Assembly (NCBI GenBank): GCA_022844205.1
Contig: JALHMF010000007.1
Coordinates: 62,001-126,000, forward strand
DNA from: Xanthobacteraceae bacterium
GTDB taxonomy: Bacteria > Pseudomonadota > Alphaproteobacteria > Rhizobiales > Xanthobacteraceae
Direction: 5' to 3'
Length of the DNA: 64,000 nucleotides
This document shows positions 34,063-43,427 of the stretch, piece by piece (the first letter of the stretch is position 1; each line of letters begins with the position of its first letter). Under the pieces are notes generated by a model. It worked only from the letters and a program-made list of their open reading frames with translations. It was not told where the DNA came from and ran no database searches. The translations under genes were made by a program, and so were the position numbers.

Positions 34063-34908
34063 TCAGCTTCCAGCAAGACGCAAGAACACGATTCCGCCGA
34101 CGATCAGCGCGAGTGCGGCCCAGCGTTTTGGACCGAACGGCTCCTTGAACAGGATCGCGCCGAGGATCGCCGCGAACAGCACCGATGTTTCGCGAAGCGA
34201 AGCGACAAGGCCGATAGGCGCGCGTGTCATTGCCCAGGTGGCGATGGAATAAGAAACGATTGCGAAGATTCCACCGAGCAGGCCGATCCACCAGCCGGAT
34301 TTCACTTCAGCCATAAAATCGCGGCGGGTGGCGAGCGCGATCAGAAACACCATCAGCCCAGCACCGAAGCACATCCATGAGACATATAGAGGCGCGTTCC
34401 CTGTGATGCGTGCGCCCAATCCGTCGATCAGCGTGTAGAGAACGATCACGCCCGCATTCAGGAAAGCGACCAACGCCGTGGCCCGGTTCAAGCCGCCCCG
34501 CACGAAAGCGTCGGCCGAGAGCGCGATAATTCCGAGGGCGATGGCGACGGCTGCAATCCAGCCGTTCAGCCCAAGCGTCTCGCCGATCAGCAGATATGCG
34601 AACATGGCGGTGAAGAGCGGAGCCGAGCCGCGCGTCAGCGGATAGGCGATGCCGAGATCGGTCGTGCGGTAGGCAAGGCCGATCAGCCCGAAATAGCCGA
34701 CATGAATGATCGCGGAGGCGGCGATATAGGGCCAGGCTTCCGCCGGCGGGAGCGGAAAGGCCGCCATCACCGGCAGCCCCATCAGCCCAGTGCCAATCCC
34801 GACCAGCAGGGACGCAAGGAACTTGTCCTGCTGGCCCTTGATCAGCGCATTCCAGCTTGCGTGGATCAGCGCGCCCAACAGGACCGCGGCAAGGACGAAT
34901 GTGCTCAA
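34063..34908 (-). CDS. EamA family (DMT superfamily) transporter
   Basis: The 281-residue protein has ten predicted transmembrane helices in two EamA repeats: the first begins FVLAAVLLGALIHASWNALIKG, the second WWIGLLGGIFAIVSYSIATWAMTR. Both have the ALR/E-type ends such as SLRETSVLFAAILGAILFKEPFG. Members export or exchange small metabolites such as amino acids; the substrate is unknown. It converges with sciP. Confidence 0.88.
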   Translation of the reverse strand: MSTFVLAAVLLGALIHASWNALIKGQQDKFLASLLVGIGTGLMGLPVMAAFPLPPAEAWPYIAASAIIHVGYFGLIGLAYRTTDLGIAYPLTRGSAPLFTAMFAYLLIGETLGLNGWIAAVAIALGIIALSADAFVRGGLNRATALVAFLNAGVIVLYTLIDGLGARITGNAPLYVSWMCFGAGLMVFLIALATRRDFMAEVKSGWWIGLLGGIFAIVSYSIATWAMTRAPIGLVASLRETSVLFAAILGAILFKEPFGPKRWAALALIVGGIVFLRLAGS

Positions 34909-35032
34909 AGCGGAAAATTCCGTGTGATGATTCTGCCACGCACGGACATGGATTAGCGAATTGTGGCGCGGGGAGCGAGCCTGCCTTAATAGCGCGCTTT
35001 GCGGCTTGCCATGGAGGCGCTAGATTCAACGC

Positions 35033-35611
35033 ATGGACGACACGGGGAAGGTAAAACTGCCGGCGGCGTCGCCGCTCAAGGACGCGATCCGCAGCGCCCG
35101 CATCGAAGCGGCGGAGCGTTCGGCTGTGGTTGTGGACCTGCGCGACGCGGAAGCGGCGCGACTGGAATTGCTCAATGACGCGCTCGATCCGCTGTTCAAG
35201 GAAATCGCGCCGGAACACCTCGACGTATTCGATCGCGGCATTTCGGCCGGTTCGACGCCGCGGCTGTGGATCGACATGGTGACCCATGTCGCGATGGGCC
35301 GCGACAAGCGTACATACCGTTTGCTTCAGGATGGCGTGCATGGCCGCCGCCTGATCGCTGAATCGCCCGAGGCCGAGACGATGGCAGCGGCGATCACGCA
35401 GTATGTAGCCCGCAGGCTCGTTGCGCGCGAGCAGATGATCGTGGGCATGGCGTCGGAGAGTGAAAAGCCGATCGCCGCGAAAGTGATGGAGCCTGATAAG
35501 CGCACCGGCGGCGGTACCGCGTTCTTTCTGTTTCTTGTCGGCCTCGCGCTCGGCGGGGCCGCCGTGTACGGCCTGATCGCAAACGGCAAATTGCCGCTCG
35601 TGATGCACTGA
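35033..35611 (+). CDS. conserved hypothetical protein with C-terminal membrane helix
   Basis: The 192-residue protein begins with a charged cytoplasmic region (DAIRSARIEAAERSAVVVDLRDAEAARLELL), has a middle domain with TPRLWIDMVTHVAMGRDKRTYRLLQ, and ends with one transmembrane helix (FFLFLVGLALGGAAVYGLI). It is a tail-anchored membrane protein. Homologues appear to be limited to Rhizobiales. No function can be assigned. The stop is next to that of the convergent phosphoesterase. Confidence 0.75.
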   Translation: MDDTGKVKLPAASPLKDAIRSARIEAAERSAVVVDLRDAEAARLELLNDALDPLFKEIAPEHLDVFDRGISAGSTPRLWIDMVTHVAMGRDKRTYRLLQDGVHGRRLIAESPEAETMAAAITQYVARRLVAREQMIVGMASESEKPIAAKVMEPDKRTGGGTAFFLFLVGLALGGAAVYGLIANGKLPLVMH

Positions 35612-36496
35612 TCAGATCAGTTTTCTCGAGCCGGTCTCAGCAAAACCGCAGTCCGGCTGAACCTGTCTGGTTTTCATTTCGCAGGTCCAGGCACCCGGTT
35701 CGCCGCCGATTTCATAGAGATTGAACGCAGCACCTCCGTGCCTGTCGTTATGCGGTGCCGATGCGGATGTCACCTGCACGACCGGCACGCGGCCGGTCAC
35801 GCCCTTCAGGGTGTTGAGCGCGGCGACGTGGTCGTGACCGGAGAGGATCAGTTCGGCTCCATATTCCTTAATGACTTTTCGGAATTGGCGCGCATCGACA
35901 AGACGCCTGAGCCATGAACGCCGACCTGCCGGCGGATGATGGATCAGAACGACCCGAAAGAGATTCCTGGCCTCGGTTTCAGCCAGAGCGCTTGCGAGAC
36001 GCCGCAACTGCGCGCGTCCGAGTTTTCCCGTTGCAAAGAACGGCAGCGTCGGCACCGCGGTGGAAAGGCCGATGAGCGCCACGCCGCCGCGCTCGCGCAC
36101 AAAGGGGAATCCGTATTCGTCGCGGATGTCTCCCTCCAGATACCGCTGCCAGGCCGTCATGTATTTCGATTCCGCGCCGCGCACATAGTTGTCGTGGTTG
36201 CCCGGAATGACGGTGACGCGATCGGCCGCGCCAAGCTGACCCAGCAATTCGCGCCCGTTTCCGAATTCCGCGTCGAGTGCCAGATTGGCGAGATCGCCCG
36301 TAAGCGCGATGTGGTCCGGATTCTGCGCCAGGAGATCGCGCACGAGCGCGTTCAGCACCTCGCGACTGTGCCAGTTGCCGCGCCGCAACTTCCAGTTCAG
36401 AAAGCCGGTGATCCGCTTGCCGAACAGCGACAGCAACGCGGCCCGCGGCAGCGGCGGAATATGCGGGTCCGAAAGATGGGCAAGAACGAATTTCAA
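35612..36496 (-). CDS. metallophosphoesterase, calcineurin-like (CpdA-like)
   Basis: The 294-residue enzyme shows all five blocks of the calcineurin-like fold: LSDPHI (D-x-H), GDLANL (GD), PGNHDNY (GNH), IHHPP (H) and SGHDH (GHxH). These coordinate two metal ions. The fold includes cyclic nucleotide and other phosphodiesterases; UDP-diacylglucosamine hydrolase is a more distant alternative. It is cytoplasmic, without signal peptide. It diverges from the Nudix gene. Confidence 0.88.
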   Translation of the reverse strand: MKFVLAHLSDPHIPPLPRAALLSLFGKRITGFLNWKLRRGNWHSREVLNALVRDLLAQNPDHIALTGDLANLALDAEFGNGRELLGQLGAADRVTVIPGNHDNYVRGAESKYMTAWQRYLEGDIRDEYGFPFVRERGGVALIGLSTAVPTLPFFATGKLGRAQLRRLASALAETEARNLFRVVLIHHPPAGRRSWLRRLVDARQFRKVIKEYGAELILSGHDHVAALNTLKGVTGRVPVVQVTSASAPHNDRHGGAAFNLYEIGGEPGAWTCEMKTRQVQPDCGFAETGSRKLI

Positions 36497-36571
36497 AGAT
36501 TTGCTTTCGTTGCGGGCTGCACACTAATGCCAAACAGGACGAAACCCGCAAGCTCGCTCTAAAATGTACCC

Positions 36572-37018
36572 ATGATTCGAAAACTGCTGCATTTTTACTG
36601 GCGTTTCTCGCGCGGGCTGACGATCGGCGTGCGCGCGGCGATTTTCGATTCCGAGGGCCGTGTTTTTCTGGTCCGTCACGGCTATTTGCCCGGCTGGCAT
36701 CTGCCAGGCGGCGGGGTGGAAGCGGGTGAGGGCTTCGAGGAGGCGCTCGCGCGCGAGATCGCCGAAGAGGCGAATGTGGTGAATGCGAAATCACCGCGCC
36801 TGCTTGGAATTTTCCAGAATCGCATGGCGACAAAGCGCGACCACGTCGCGGTCTATGTGGTGCGGGAGTTCGAATGGAAAGGACCGTTGACGCCGACTTT
36901 TGAAATTCTGGAATCCGGCTTCTACGCACCGGACCGGCTGCCCGAAGGCGTCACGGCGGGCACGCGGCGGCGGATCGACGAAATCCTTAATGGCATTCCA
37001 GTCAGCCAAATCTGGTGA
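36572..37018 (+). CDS. Nudix hydrolase
   Basis: The 148-residue protein has a complete Nudix box, GGGVEAGEGFEEALAREIAEEANV, whose REIAEE helix binds the metal. An N-terminal hydrophobic and aromatic segment precedes it. It hydrolyses a nucleoside diphosphate linked to another group; substrate unknown. The next gene, a GNAT, starts inside its stop, so they form a pair. Confidence 0.87.
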   Translation: MIRKLLHFYWRFSRGLTIGVRAAIFDSEGRVFLVRHGYLPGWHLPGGGVEAGEGFEEALAREIAEEANVVNAKSPRLLGIFQNRMATKRDHVAVYVVREFEWKGPLTPTFEILESGFYAPDRLPEGVTAGTRRRIDEILNGIPVSQIW

Positions 37019-37596
37019 TTTCGATGCTTCCAATGGACCCGGTGCCGGGGCCATGTTATCCGGCGGCTTCCACGGAGCATTCCTTGGCCGACCTCTCGCT
37101 CATCATTTCGCCCGAACAGCCAGACGACGACGTTCAGATCGAGAAGCTGTCGGAGCGCACCTTCGGCCCGGGCCGCTTCGCGCGCACGGCGTATCGCCTG
37201 CGTGAGGGGCATTCGCATTTGCGCGAGTTTTCCTTTACGGCGCGGATCGGTACCCTGCTCGTCGGTTCGGTTCGCCTTGCGCCGGTTCTGATCGGAAAAT
37301 CGAAGGCGATGCTGCTCGGCCCGCTCACGGTGGAGCCGCCGTTCCGCAGCCGCGGGATCGGCCGCGCGCTGATCGAGGCGTCGCTGGAGACGGCGAAGAA
37401 AGCCGGCGTGAAACTTGTGCTGCTGGTGGGCGATGAGCCTTACTATGGCCGGCTTGGTTTCAAGCGCGTCGAAAAGGGCAAGGTACGGATGCCGGGGCCG
37501 GTCGATCCTGAGCGCATCCTGATCGCGGAAATCGTGCCGGGTGCGTTTGAAAGTGTCGAAGGTAAAGTCAGGCCCGATTGGGATGCGATCAAATAG
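37015..37596 (+). CDS. GNAT family N-acetyltransferase (YhbS-like)
   Basis: The 193-residue product has the acetyl-CoA loop FRSRGIGRALIEASL and the following LVLLVGDEPYYGRLGF that typifies YhbS-like GNATs. The acceptor is unknown. The start at the GTG at 37015 overlaps the Nudix stop (GTGA); an ATG at 37024 or TTG near 37084 would remove an N-terminal tail with no family likeness, so the true start is uncertain. It converges with the membrane-protein operon. Confidence 0.83.
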   Translation: MISMLPMDPVPGPCYPAASTEHSLADLSLIISPEQPDDDVQIEKLSERTFGPGRFARTAYRLREGHSHLREFSFTARIGTLLVGSVRLAPVLIGKSKAMLLGPLTVEPPFRSRGIGRALIEASLETAKKAGVKLVLLVGDEPYYGRLGFKRVEKGKVRMPGPVDPERILIAEIVPGAFESVEGKVRPDWDAIK

Positions 37597-37599
37597 TTC

Positions 37600-39663
37600 T
37601 TAACGCCCTTCGCGGATCCACGCCGCCGCGATGCCCGCGAGCAGCAGAAACAATCCGGAAATTCCCGCGAACAGTGGAAACAATCCAAGCCCGCGCACGA
37701 TGCTGGCGTCGCGCATCTTCAGGCCCATCCAGTCCGGTCCGGAAAAACGCTCGCCTGAACGCACCGCGAGCACGCGGGGCGCTGCCTGACCGAGATCCGA
37801 GAGCCGCAGCACGCCACCGCCGGTCGCGGCGGCGAGCGGAGCCAGTACGTCCCTGGTGCTGGTGACTTCGGCGAACTCGCGCGGGTTGATTGGACCGACA
37901 TTCACCAGCGCGTTCAGCGCGCCGTCGGTCGCGCGCCACAGGCCGAGTTCGTTTGCCTCGGTTATTGCGCGGAAGATGCCGGGATCGGCGAGTTTCATGT
38001 CCAGCGTCCGCGTGGCGCCGGAGGGTGCCGTCACCGTCACCGGCGGCGCCTTTTCCTGCATGGTGCGGCGCTCGACCACGAGATCGCGGCCGCGCGAGAG
38101 CATCACGAGGCGTTCTTCCTCGAGGTCCGGCTCCTTCATCAGCCAGTGCGACAGCTTGCGCAGGAGATCGAGATGCGGACCGCCGCCCTCGAAGCCGCGC
38201 GCCCAGAGCCAGATGTGATCCGAAAGCAAAAGCGCCACGCGGCCTTCATTGTGCCGCGAGAGCACCAGCAGCGGCGTGTTGTTCGGCCCGTTCATGATCG
38301 TCGTGCCGCCTTCCGAGCGCGCATCGACGGCGCGATACCAGTTGCTCCATTGCGGCGGCGATGCCTCGGAGCCGGGCAGCGCGCGCGTCACCGGATGGCG
38401 GCGGCCTTCGTCGGTGAGTTGCGCGCGGAAGCCGCCTTCGGAGATGCGCCCGCTTGGCTCGCCCGGCAGCACGTTGGCGAGCGGCGAGCGGAAGATGGAA
38501 TTGGCGCCGGCATATTCCGGGCCGGCGGCAACCAGGATCGCGCCGCCCTCGCGCACATAGCGGACGATGTTGTCGAAATAGATCAGCGGCAGCACGCCCT
38601 GCTGCGCGTAGCGGTCGAAGATGATCAGGTTGAATTCCTTGATCTTCTGCTGGAACAGCTCGCGCGTCGGGAAAGCGATCAAGGAGAGTTCGTTGATCGG
38701 CGTGCCGTCCTGCTTTTCCGGTGGACGCAGAATGGTGAAGTGGACCAGATCGACATTGGCATCGGACTTGAGAAGGTTGCGCCAGGTGCGCTCGCCCGAA
38801 TGTGGCTCGCCGGAGACGAGCAGCACGCGCAGCTTTTCGCGGACGCCCTCGATCGTAAGTGCGGCGCGATTGTTGAGCGGGGTGAGTTCGCCCTCCAGCG
38901 GGGAGGCCTCGATCTCGACGATGTTCGGACCGGCGTGGGAAATCTCCACCGGAATTTCCATCGGCGCGCCCGCCGTCGCGGTGGTGCGCGAGATCACATC
39001 GCCGTCGCGGCGGATGATGACGTTGACGCGCGCGCCACGCGGCGCGCCTTCATCCTCGATGCGATAGCCGACCACCTGTCGCTGGCCGACTATGCCAAAG
39101 CGCGGCGTCGCGGTCAGCACGACGCGGCGGTCGCGTTCGTCGTCACGCCCGGTGATGAGCGCGTGAACCGGCGCGGAGAATCCGAGCAGCGATGGCGGCG
39201 GCACGTCATGCACGCGGCCGTCGGTGACGAGGATGGCACCCGCGACGCGGTCCGGCGGCACGTCGGAGAGGGCAGCACCCAGACCCGCGAACAGCCGCGT
39301 GCCGTCGCTCTCGCCGTCGCTGGCGCCGGCTTCCACGACCCGCACTTCAAGACCCGGTATGCGGCCGAGCCGTTCCATGAGCGCTTCGCGCGCCGCTTCG
39401 GTTGCCTGTATGCGGTCGCCAAAGCGCTGGCTGGTGCTGCGGTCGAGTACGACCGCGGCCACGACGGGCAAGGGTTCTCTGTCCTCGCGTGTGAAAGAGG
39501 GATTGGCGAGCGCCAGAACGCCGAGCGTCAGTGCCAGCGCGCGCATGATTGCGCCACGCGTGCGGGAGATGAGTGGCAGCAGCGCCACGATCAGCGCGAC
39601 GATGCAGACGCCGATCAGGATCGGTGTCGAGACCAGCGGATCGAACGCGAGTCCGAAATTCAC
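37600..39663 (-). CDS. membrane protein with VWA-like and glutamine amidotransferase-like regions
   Basis: The 687-residue protein has two N-terminal transmembrane helices (TPILIGVCIVALIVALLPLI; AIMRALALTLGVLALANPSF) and one at the C-terminus (LGLFPLFAGISGLFLLLAGIAAAWI). Between them, residues 60-140 are VWA-like (VVLDRSTSQR, ILVTDGRVHD), later comes an Ig-like stretch and a class I amidotransferase-like segment (LLVSGEPHSGERTWRNLL, YVREGGAILVAAGPEYA), which in this family lacks the catalytic triad. It is the last gene of the moxR-DUF58-DUF4159 operon, overlapping the DUF4159 gene by four bases. Such operons are thought to act in envelope stress or assembly of metal-binding complexes; role unproven. 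Confidence 0.75.
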   Translation of the reverse strand: MNFGLAFDPLVSTPILIGVCIVALIVALLPLISRTRGAIMRALALTLGVLALANPSFTREDREPLPVVAAVVLDRSTSQRFGDRIQATEAAREALMERLGRIPGLEVRVVEAGASDGESDGTRLFAGLGAALSDVPPDRVAGAILVTDGRVHDVPPPSLLGFSAPVHALITGRDDERDRRVVLTATPRFGIVGQRQVVGYRIEDEGAPRGARVNVIIRRDGDVISRTTATAGAPMEIPVEISHAGPNIVEIEASPLEGELTPLNNRAALTIEGVREKLRVLLVSGEPHSGERTWRNLLKSDANVDLVHFTILRPPEKQDGTPINELSLIAFPTRELFQQKIKEFNLIIFDRYAQQGVLPLIYFDNIVRYVREGGAILVAAGPEYAGANSIFRSPLANVLPGEPSGRISEGGFRAQLTDEGRRHPVTRALPGSEASPPQWSNWYRAVDARSEGGTTIMNGPNNTPLLVLSRHNEGRVALLLSDHIWLWARGFEGGGPHLDLLRKLSHWLMKEPDLEEERLVMLSRGRDLVVERRTMQEKAPPVTVTAPSGATRTLDMKLADPGIFRAITEANELGLWRATDGALNALVNVGPINPREFAEVTSTRDVLAPLAAATGGGVLRLSDLGQAAPRVLAVRSGERFSGPDWMGLKMRDASIVRGLGLFPLFAGISGLFLLLAGIAAAWIREGR

Positions 39664-42470
39664 TGGCCGAGCCTTTCGAGCAGCGCGGGGATGTGCACCT
39701 GATCCGCCTTGTAATTACCGGTCAGCACATACATCACGATGTTCACGCCCGTTCGATAGGCGAATTCGCGCTGGCGCGGCTCGCCCGGCGTCAGCGGCAA
39801 AAGCGGCTGGCCATCGGTCGCGACGGCCCAGGCGCCGGCGAGGTCGTTCGACGTGATCAGAATCGGCGAAACGCCGTCGCCCGCGCGGGCGGGTCGCGTC
39901 TCGGCTTCTTCTTGCGCGGCCGGCAGCGCCTCGACCCAGAGCGATCCATCGGTGAAGCGGCCGGGAAAATCGCGCAGCAGATAAAACGACTTTGTCAGCA
40001 CATGGTCGCGCGGGACCGGCTCAAGCTCCGGGATGTCGAGCGAGGCGAGGATTTCCCGAAGCCGCGCGAGGGCGGGCGACACTTGATCCGGGCGTCCGCC
40101 GATCTGAGAGAACGCATCGCGGGTGTCGAACAGGATCGTGCCGCCTTGTTTCATGTAGATGTCGATGCGGGCGAGCGTGGCCGGATTCAGTTTTGCCGTG
40201 TTGCCGGTAATCGGCCAGTACAGCATGGGGAAGAACGCAAGCTCGTCGCGCGTAACGTCGACCGCGATCGGATCGGCGGGTTCGAGAGCGGTGCGCTGGG
40301 CGAGGAACGAGGACAGTCCTTCCAGTCCCGCGCGGCTGATATTGTCGATCTGGCTGTCGCCTGAAAGCACATAGGCAAGGCGCGTCTGCAGGAGCGCCCG
40401 CATCGCGAAATTCTCGTCGCGTGGTTTTTGCTGCGCGAAGCCATCGCCGCCCGCGAGCGAGGCGAGGAAAATACCGAGTGCCATCGCGGCGGTGGCACGG
40501 CGCAGTCCGAGTTTTGCAAGCCCGCCCGCGAGCAGGAAAACGACGATCGCATCGGCAAGCAGCAGCATCAGCACGGTCAGCAGGAAATTCGGACGAAGAT
40601 CGACGGCATCGCCCTGACGATAAGGTTCGGTGCGTGCGGCAAGCGGGCCGAGGGCAAGCGGTGCGAGGCGATCCGCGGCAGCGAGCGTGTTCACCGCGAC
40701 CATGCCTTCCGGCGGACCGTAGAAGCCCGGCGGATGATCTTCCACCGCCCGGCCGCGATAGTCGGCAGGAATCGGTTTTGCGGTCGGCCCGGGCGCGGAG
40801 AAAATGCCGAACCCGTCCAGGAGGCGCGATGGCGCAATCGTGGGGGCGGCCCCGCGTTCGCGGGGAGGGGCGGCATCGGTCGCGGCGGCGCTGGAGCCTG
40901 CCAGCGCGATGACGGAGCGAAGCATCTCCACGAAGGTACCAGAAAGCGGGAGATTCGACCACGCGGTATCGGCGCTAACATGGAACAGAGCGATCATGCC
41001 GCGGGCGCGCTTGACGCCGGTCACAAGCGGCGTGCCGTCGGCGAGCGAAGCCCAGGTCCTGTCTGCAAGCACGGCGTCGGGTTCGGCCAGCACCTGCCGC
41101 ATGACGGTCACATCGCCGGGCACGGCCATATCCACGAATGGTCCTTGCCGCGAAAAGCTGCCGAGTTTCTGCGGCTGCTCCCATGACAACGATCCGCCCA
41201 GCACGCGTCCGCCACGGCGGAGTTTCACCGGAACCAACTGATCGTCGTTCGCCGCTGCAAGGCGCGGACCGGCGAAGCGGATGAGCGTGCCGCCTTCGTC
41301 GATCCATTTGGTCAGCCGATCGCGAGCCTCCACACCGATATTGCCGACATCGGAGAGAACGATCACGGGCAGCCGCTGTTCGATGAAGCGGGTAACGGCT
41401 TCGCCGGCCGAGGCGCCTTCCGCCAAGCGGACATCGGCGAAGGGTCCAAGTGCGCGGGTCAGATAAAACGTGGCGGCGAGGAGCGGTTGCGCGGTATCGG
41501 TGCTGGCGCCGGAGACGACGCCGACGGTGCGGCGGCGCCAGCGCTTGTCGAGCAGCACGACGCTGCCGGCGGACTGCTCGCCCGCGATCTCCAGCCTGGC
41601 GATGTCGTTGCGGATTTCAACAGGAAGGTCGAAGCGCGTCTCGGTTTCGAGCGAGCCGGCCGCGAAGGAAAATTCCGCATCGCCGAGGGCGAGCCCGCGC
41701 AGATCGCGGGCGCGAACGATGCCCACGCCGGGCGAAGCGCCATCTGCACGCAACACTTTCACCGACAGCGCGCCGGCTGCGTTGTCCGCGGCCGTCAATG
41801 CGCGTGCGCTCGTCATCCCGCCGTTCAGAACGGCGACCCGATCGCGGGCCATGTTGAAAAGCGCGTTGGCAAATTTCTCACTGTCCCCTTGGTCGATGCC
41901 GTCGCTCATCCAGATCACGGAAGCGTCCGGGACCGATTGCAAAAGTTTTGCCAGCGGGGCCAGCAGCGTATTGCGGTCCGGTGTATGCGGAGCAGGCGCC
42001 AGCAGTTTCAGGGCTTCGCGCGCTTCGCCGGGGCGGAGCAGCGACACTTCCTTCGCAGGATTGCCGGTCGCGAGCACGGCGATGCCGCGGCTTTCGGCTT
42101 CCGCACGGCCGACGATCGCTTCGGCTGCGGCGATACGCTCGCGCCAGGCAGGTGCCGCGGCCCAGCCGGAATCGATCAGCAGCACAATCGGTCCGGTCGG
42201 GCGGGACCCGGCGGGCGGCGGATTCCAGACCGGGCCGGCGGCCGCGAGAATGATGAGGGCCGCGAGCAGCAGGCGGAGTGCGGTCAGCCACCACGGCGTG
42301 CGTGAGGGCGTTTCTTCCTTCGGCTCGATGCCGAAGAGCATGCGCGTGGGCGGAAATGTAACGCGCCGCGGCGTCGGCGGCATCAGCCGCAGCAGCCACC
42401 ACAGCACCGGAAGCGAAAGCAGCGCGAACAGAATAAAGGGGGAAGTGAAGGCTAGCGGCAGGCCCATCAT
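39660..42470 (-). CDS. DUF4159 domain protein with BatA-type N-terminal membrane region
   Basis: A 936-residue membrane protein. The N-terminus is BatA/aerotolerance-like, with two helices (SPFILFALLSLPVLWWLLRLM; LLLAALIILAAAGPVWNP), then a VWA-like domain (IVLLIDSGWAA, VIWMSDGIDQGD), further membrane segments near residue 650, and the C-terminal DUF4159 domain (PMLYWPITGNTAKLN, GGTILFDTRDAF, near the end FLLRDFPGRF). The start is taken at the first of two ATG codons (42470) overlapping the DUF58 stop; an open frame to 42605 is not needed. It is the largest protein in the operon and probably the membrane platform of the MoxR system. Confidence 0.82.
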   Translation of the reverse strand: MMGLPLAFTSPFILFALLSLPVLWWLLRLMPPTPRRVTFPPTRMLFGIEPKEETPSRTPWWLTALRLLLAALIILAAAGPVWNPPPAGSRPTGPIVLLIDSGWAAAPAWRERIAAAEAIVGRAEAESRGIAVLATGNPAKEVSLLRPGEAREALKLLAPAPHTPDRNTLLAPLAKLLQSVPDASVIWMSDGIDQGDSEKFANALFNMARDRVAVLNGGMTSARALTAADNAAGALSVKVLRADGASPGVGIVRARDLRGLALGDAEFSFAAGSLETETRFDLPVEIRNDIARLEIAGEQSAGSVVLLDKRWRRRTVGVVSGASTDTAQPLLAATFYLTRALGPFADVRLAEGASAGEAVTRFIEQRLPVIVLSDVGNIGVEARDRLTKWIDEGGTLIRFAGPRLAAANDDQLVPVKLRRGGRVLGGSLSWEQPQKLGSFSRQGPFVDMAVPGDVTVMRQVLAEPDAVLADRTWASLADGTPLVTGVKRARGMIALFHVSADTAWSNLPLSGTFVEMLRSVIALAGSSAAATDAAPPRERGAAPTIAPSRLLDGFGIFSAPGPTAKPIPADYRGRAVEDHPPGFYGPPEGMVAVNTLAAADRLAPLALGPLAARTEPYRQGDAVDLRPNFLLTVLMLLLADAIVVFLLAGGLAKLGLRRATAAMALGIFLASLAGGDGFAQQKPRDENFAMRALLQTRLAYVLSGDSQIDNISRAGLEGLSSFLAQRTALEPADPIAVDVTRDELAFFPMLYWPITGNTAKLNPATLARIDIYMKQGGTILFDTRDAFSQIGGRPDQVSPALARLREILASLDIPELEPVPRDHVLTKSFYLLRDFPGRFTDGSLWVEALPAAQEEAETRPARAGDGVSPILITSNDLAGAWAVATDGQPLLPLTPGEPRQREFAYRTGVNIVMYVLTGNYKADQVHIPALLERLGQ

Positions 42471-43423
42471 AATGCGGCCTCGTCGATTGCCCGTGTCGCC
42501 GGCTGCAATTGCGGGAGCGCATCGGGCGTTGCACTCATCCGTGCGTGCAGGGCGAGCAGCATCTGGCTTACCGGCTTGTCGGTGCGGTGGATCGCGAAGC
42601 TCCATGCGCGGCGCGCGGTCTCGGCGCGGATCGCGGCACGATGCAGCGCCACGCGCTGGATATACTCCGCGGCCCAGGCCTCGGCGCGCCCGACGGTGAT
42701 CGCTTCACCGCCTTCCGGTTCCTCGAATTCGATGCGGCCGGAATAGGGGAATGTTTCTTCCGCAGGATCGACGATCTGCACGATATGGCCGCCGGCACCG
42801 CTGCCGGCGAAATGCGTAATCGCCTTCACGATTTCTTCCGTCGGACTCCAGAAGTCGCCGAGCAGCAAGACCTCATCGTGCGAGCCCGGCTTGAAATTCA
42901 CGGGCAGACTCGACGGTTCGCCCGGCTGATGCACGATCGCTTCCACCATGCGCTCGATCACCCCGCGCGTGGAGGTTGGCCGCATGATGCCAGGCATGCC
43001 GACGCGTTCGCCGCCGCGCACGAGAAGTTCTGCGAGCGCAAAGGCGAGCAGCAGCGCATGATCGCGCTTCATCGCAGGCGCCAGGTTCGACTTGAACGTC
43101 ATCGAGGCCGAACAGTCCGGCCAGATCCAGATCGTGTGGGCCGCTTCCCATTCGCGCTCGCGCACAAACAGAAGATCGTCGCGGGCGGAACGGCGCCAGT
43201 CGATGCGGCTTGCCGGTTCGCCACCGACGAAGCGGCGGTACTGCCAGAAATTCTCGCCCGGACCGGCGCGGCGGCGGCCGTGCACACCGTGGAATATGGA
43301 GGCGGAGACACGCCGCGCTTCCAGGACGAGACGTGGCATCGAGGCCATGAGGGATGCGGATTGCTGCGCGCCGGTGCGAACCGCGCGTTCCGCCTTCCGC
43401 ATGACTCCAGGGACTTCGGCCAT
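42467..43423 (-). CDS. DUF58 domain-containing protein
   Basis: The 318-residue protein contains the DUF58 core: VHGRRRAGPGENFWQYRRF and the signature SRIDWRRSARDDLLFVREREWE, followed by a VWA-like segment IWIWPDCSASMTF. DUF58 proteins almost always sit next to a MoxR ATPase and are thought to be its partner. The ATG at 43423 lies four bases after the moxR stop. It is soluble. It is the second gene of the operon. Confidence 0.92.
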   Translation of the reverse strand: MAEVPGVMRKAERAVRTGAQQSASLMASMPRLVLEARRVSASIFHGVHGRRRAGPGENFWQYRRFVGGEPASRIDWRRSARDDLLFVREREWEAAHTIWIWPDCSASMTFKSNLAPAMKRDHALLLAFALAELLVRGGERVGMPGIMRPTSTRGVIERMVEAIVHQPGEPSSLPVNFKPGSHDEVLLLGDFWSPTEEIVKAITHFAGSGAGGHIVQIVDPAEETFPYSGRIEFEEPEGGEAITVGRAEAWAAEYIQRVALHRAAIRAETARRAWSFAIHRTDKPVSQMLLALHARMSATPDALPQLQPATRAIDEAAL

Positions 43424-43427
43424 TCGA

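Noticed and set aside
38146-39702. Plus-strand open frame of 518 codons opposite the membrane protein gene
   Set aside because: Its composition is Arg/Ala/Asp-rich with no domain; the minus-strand gene has membrane helices and an operon context.
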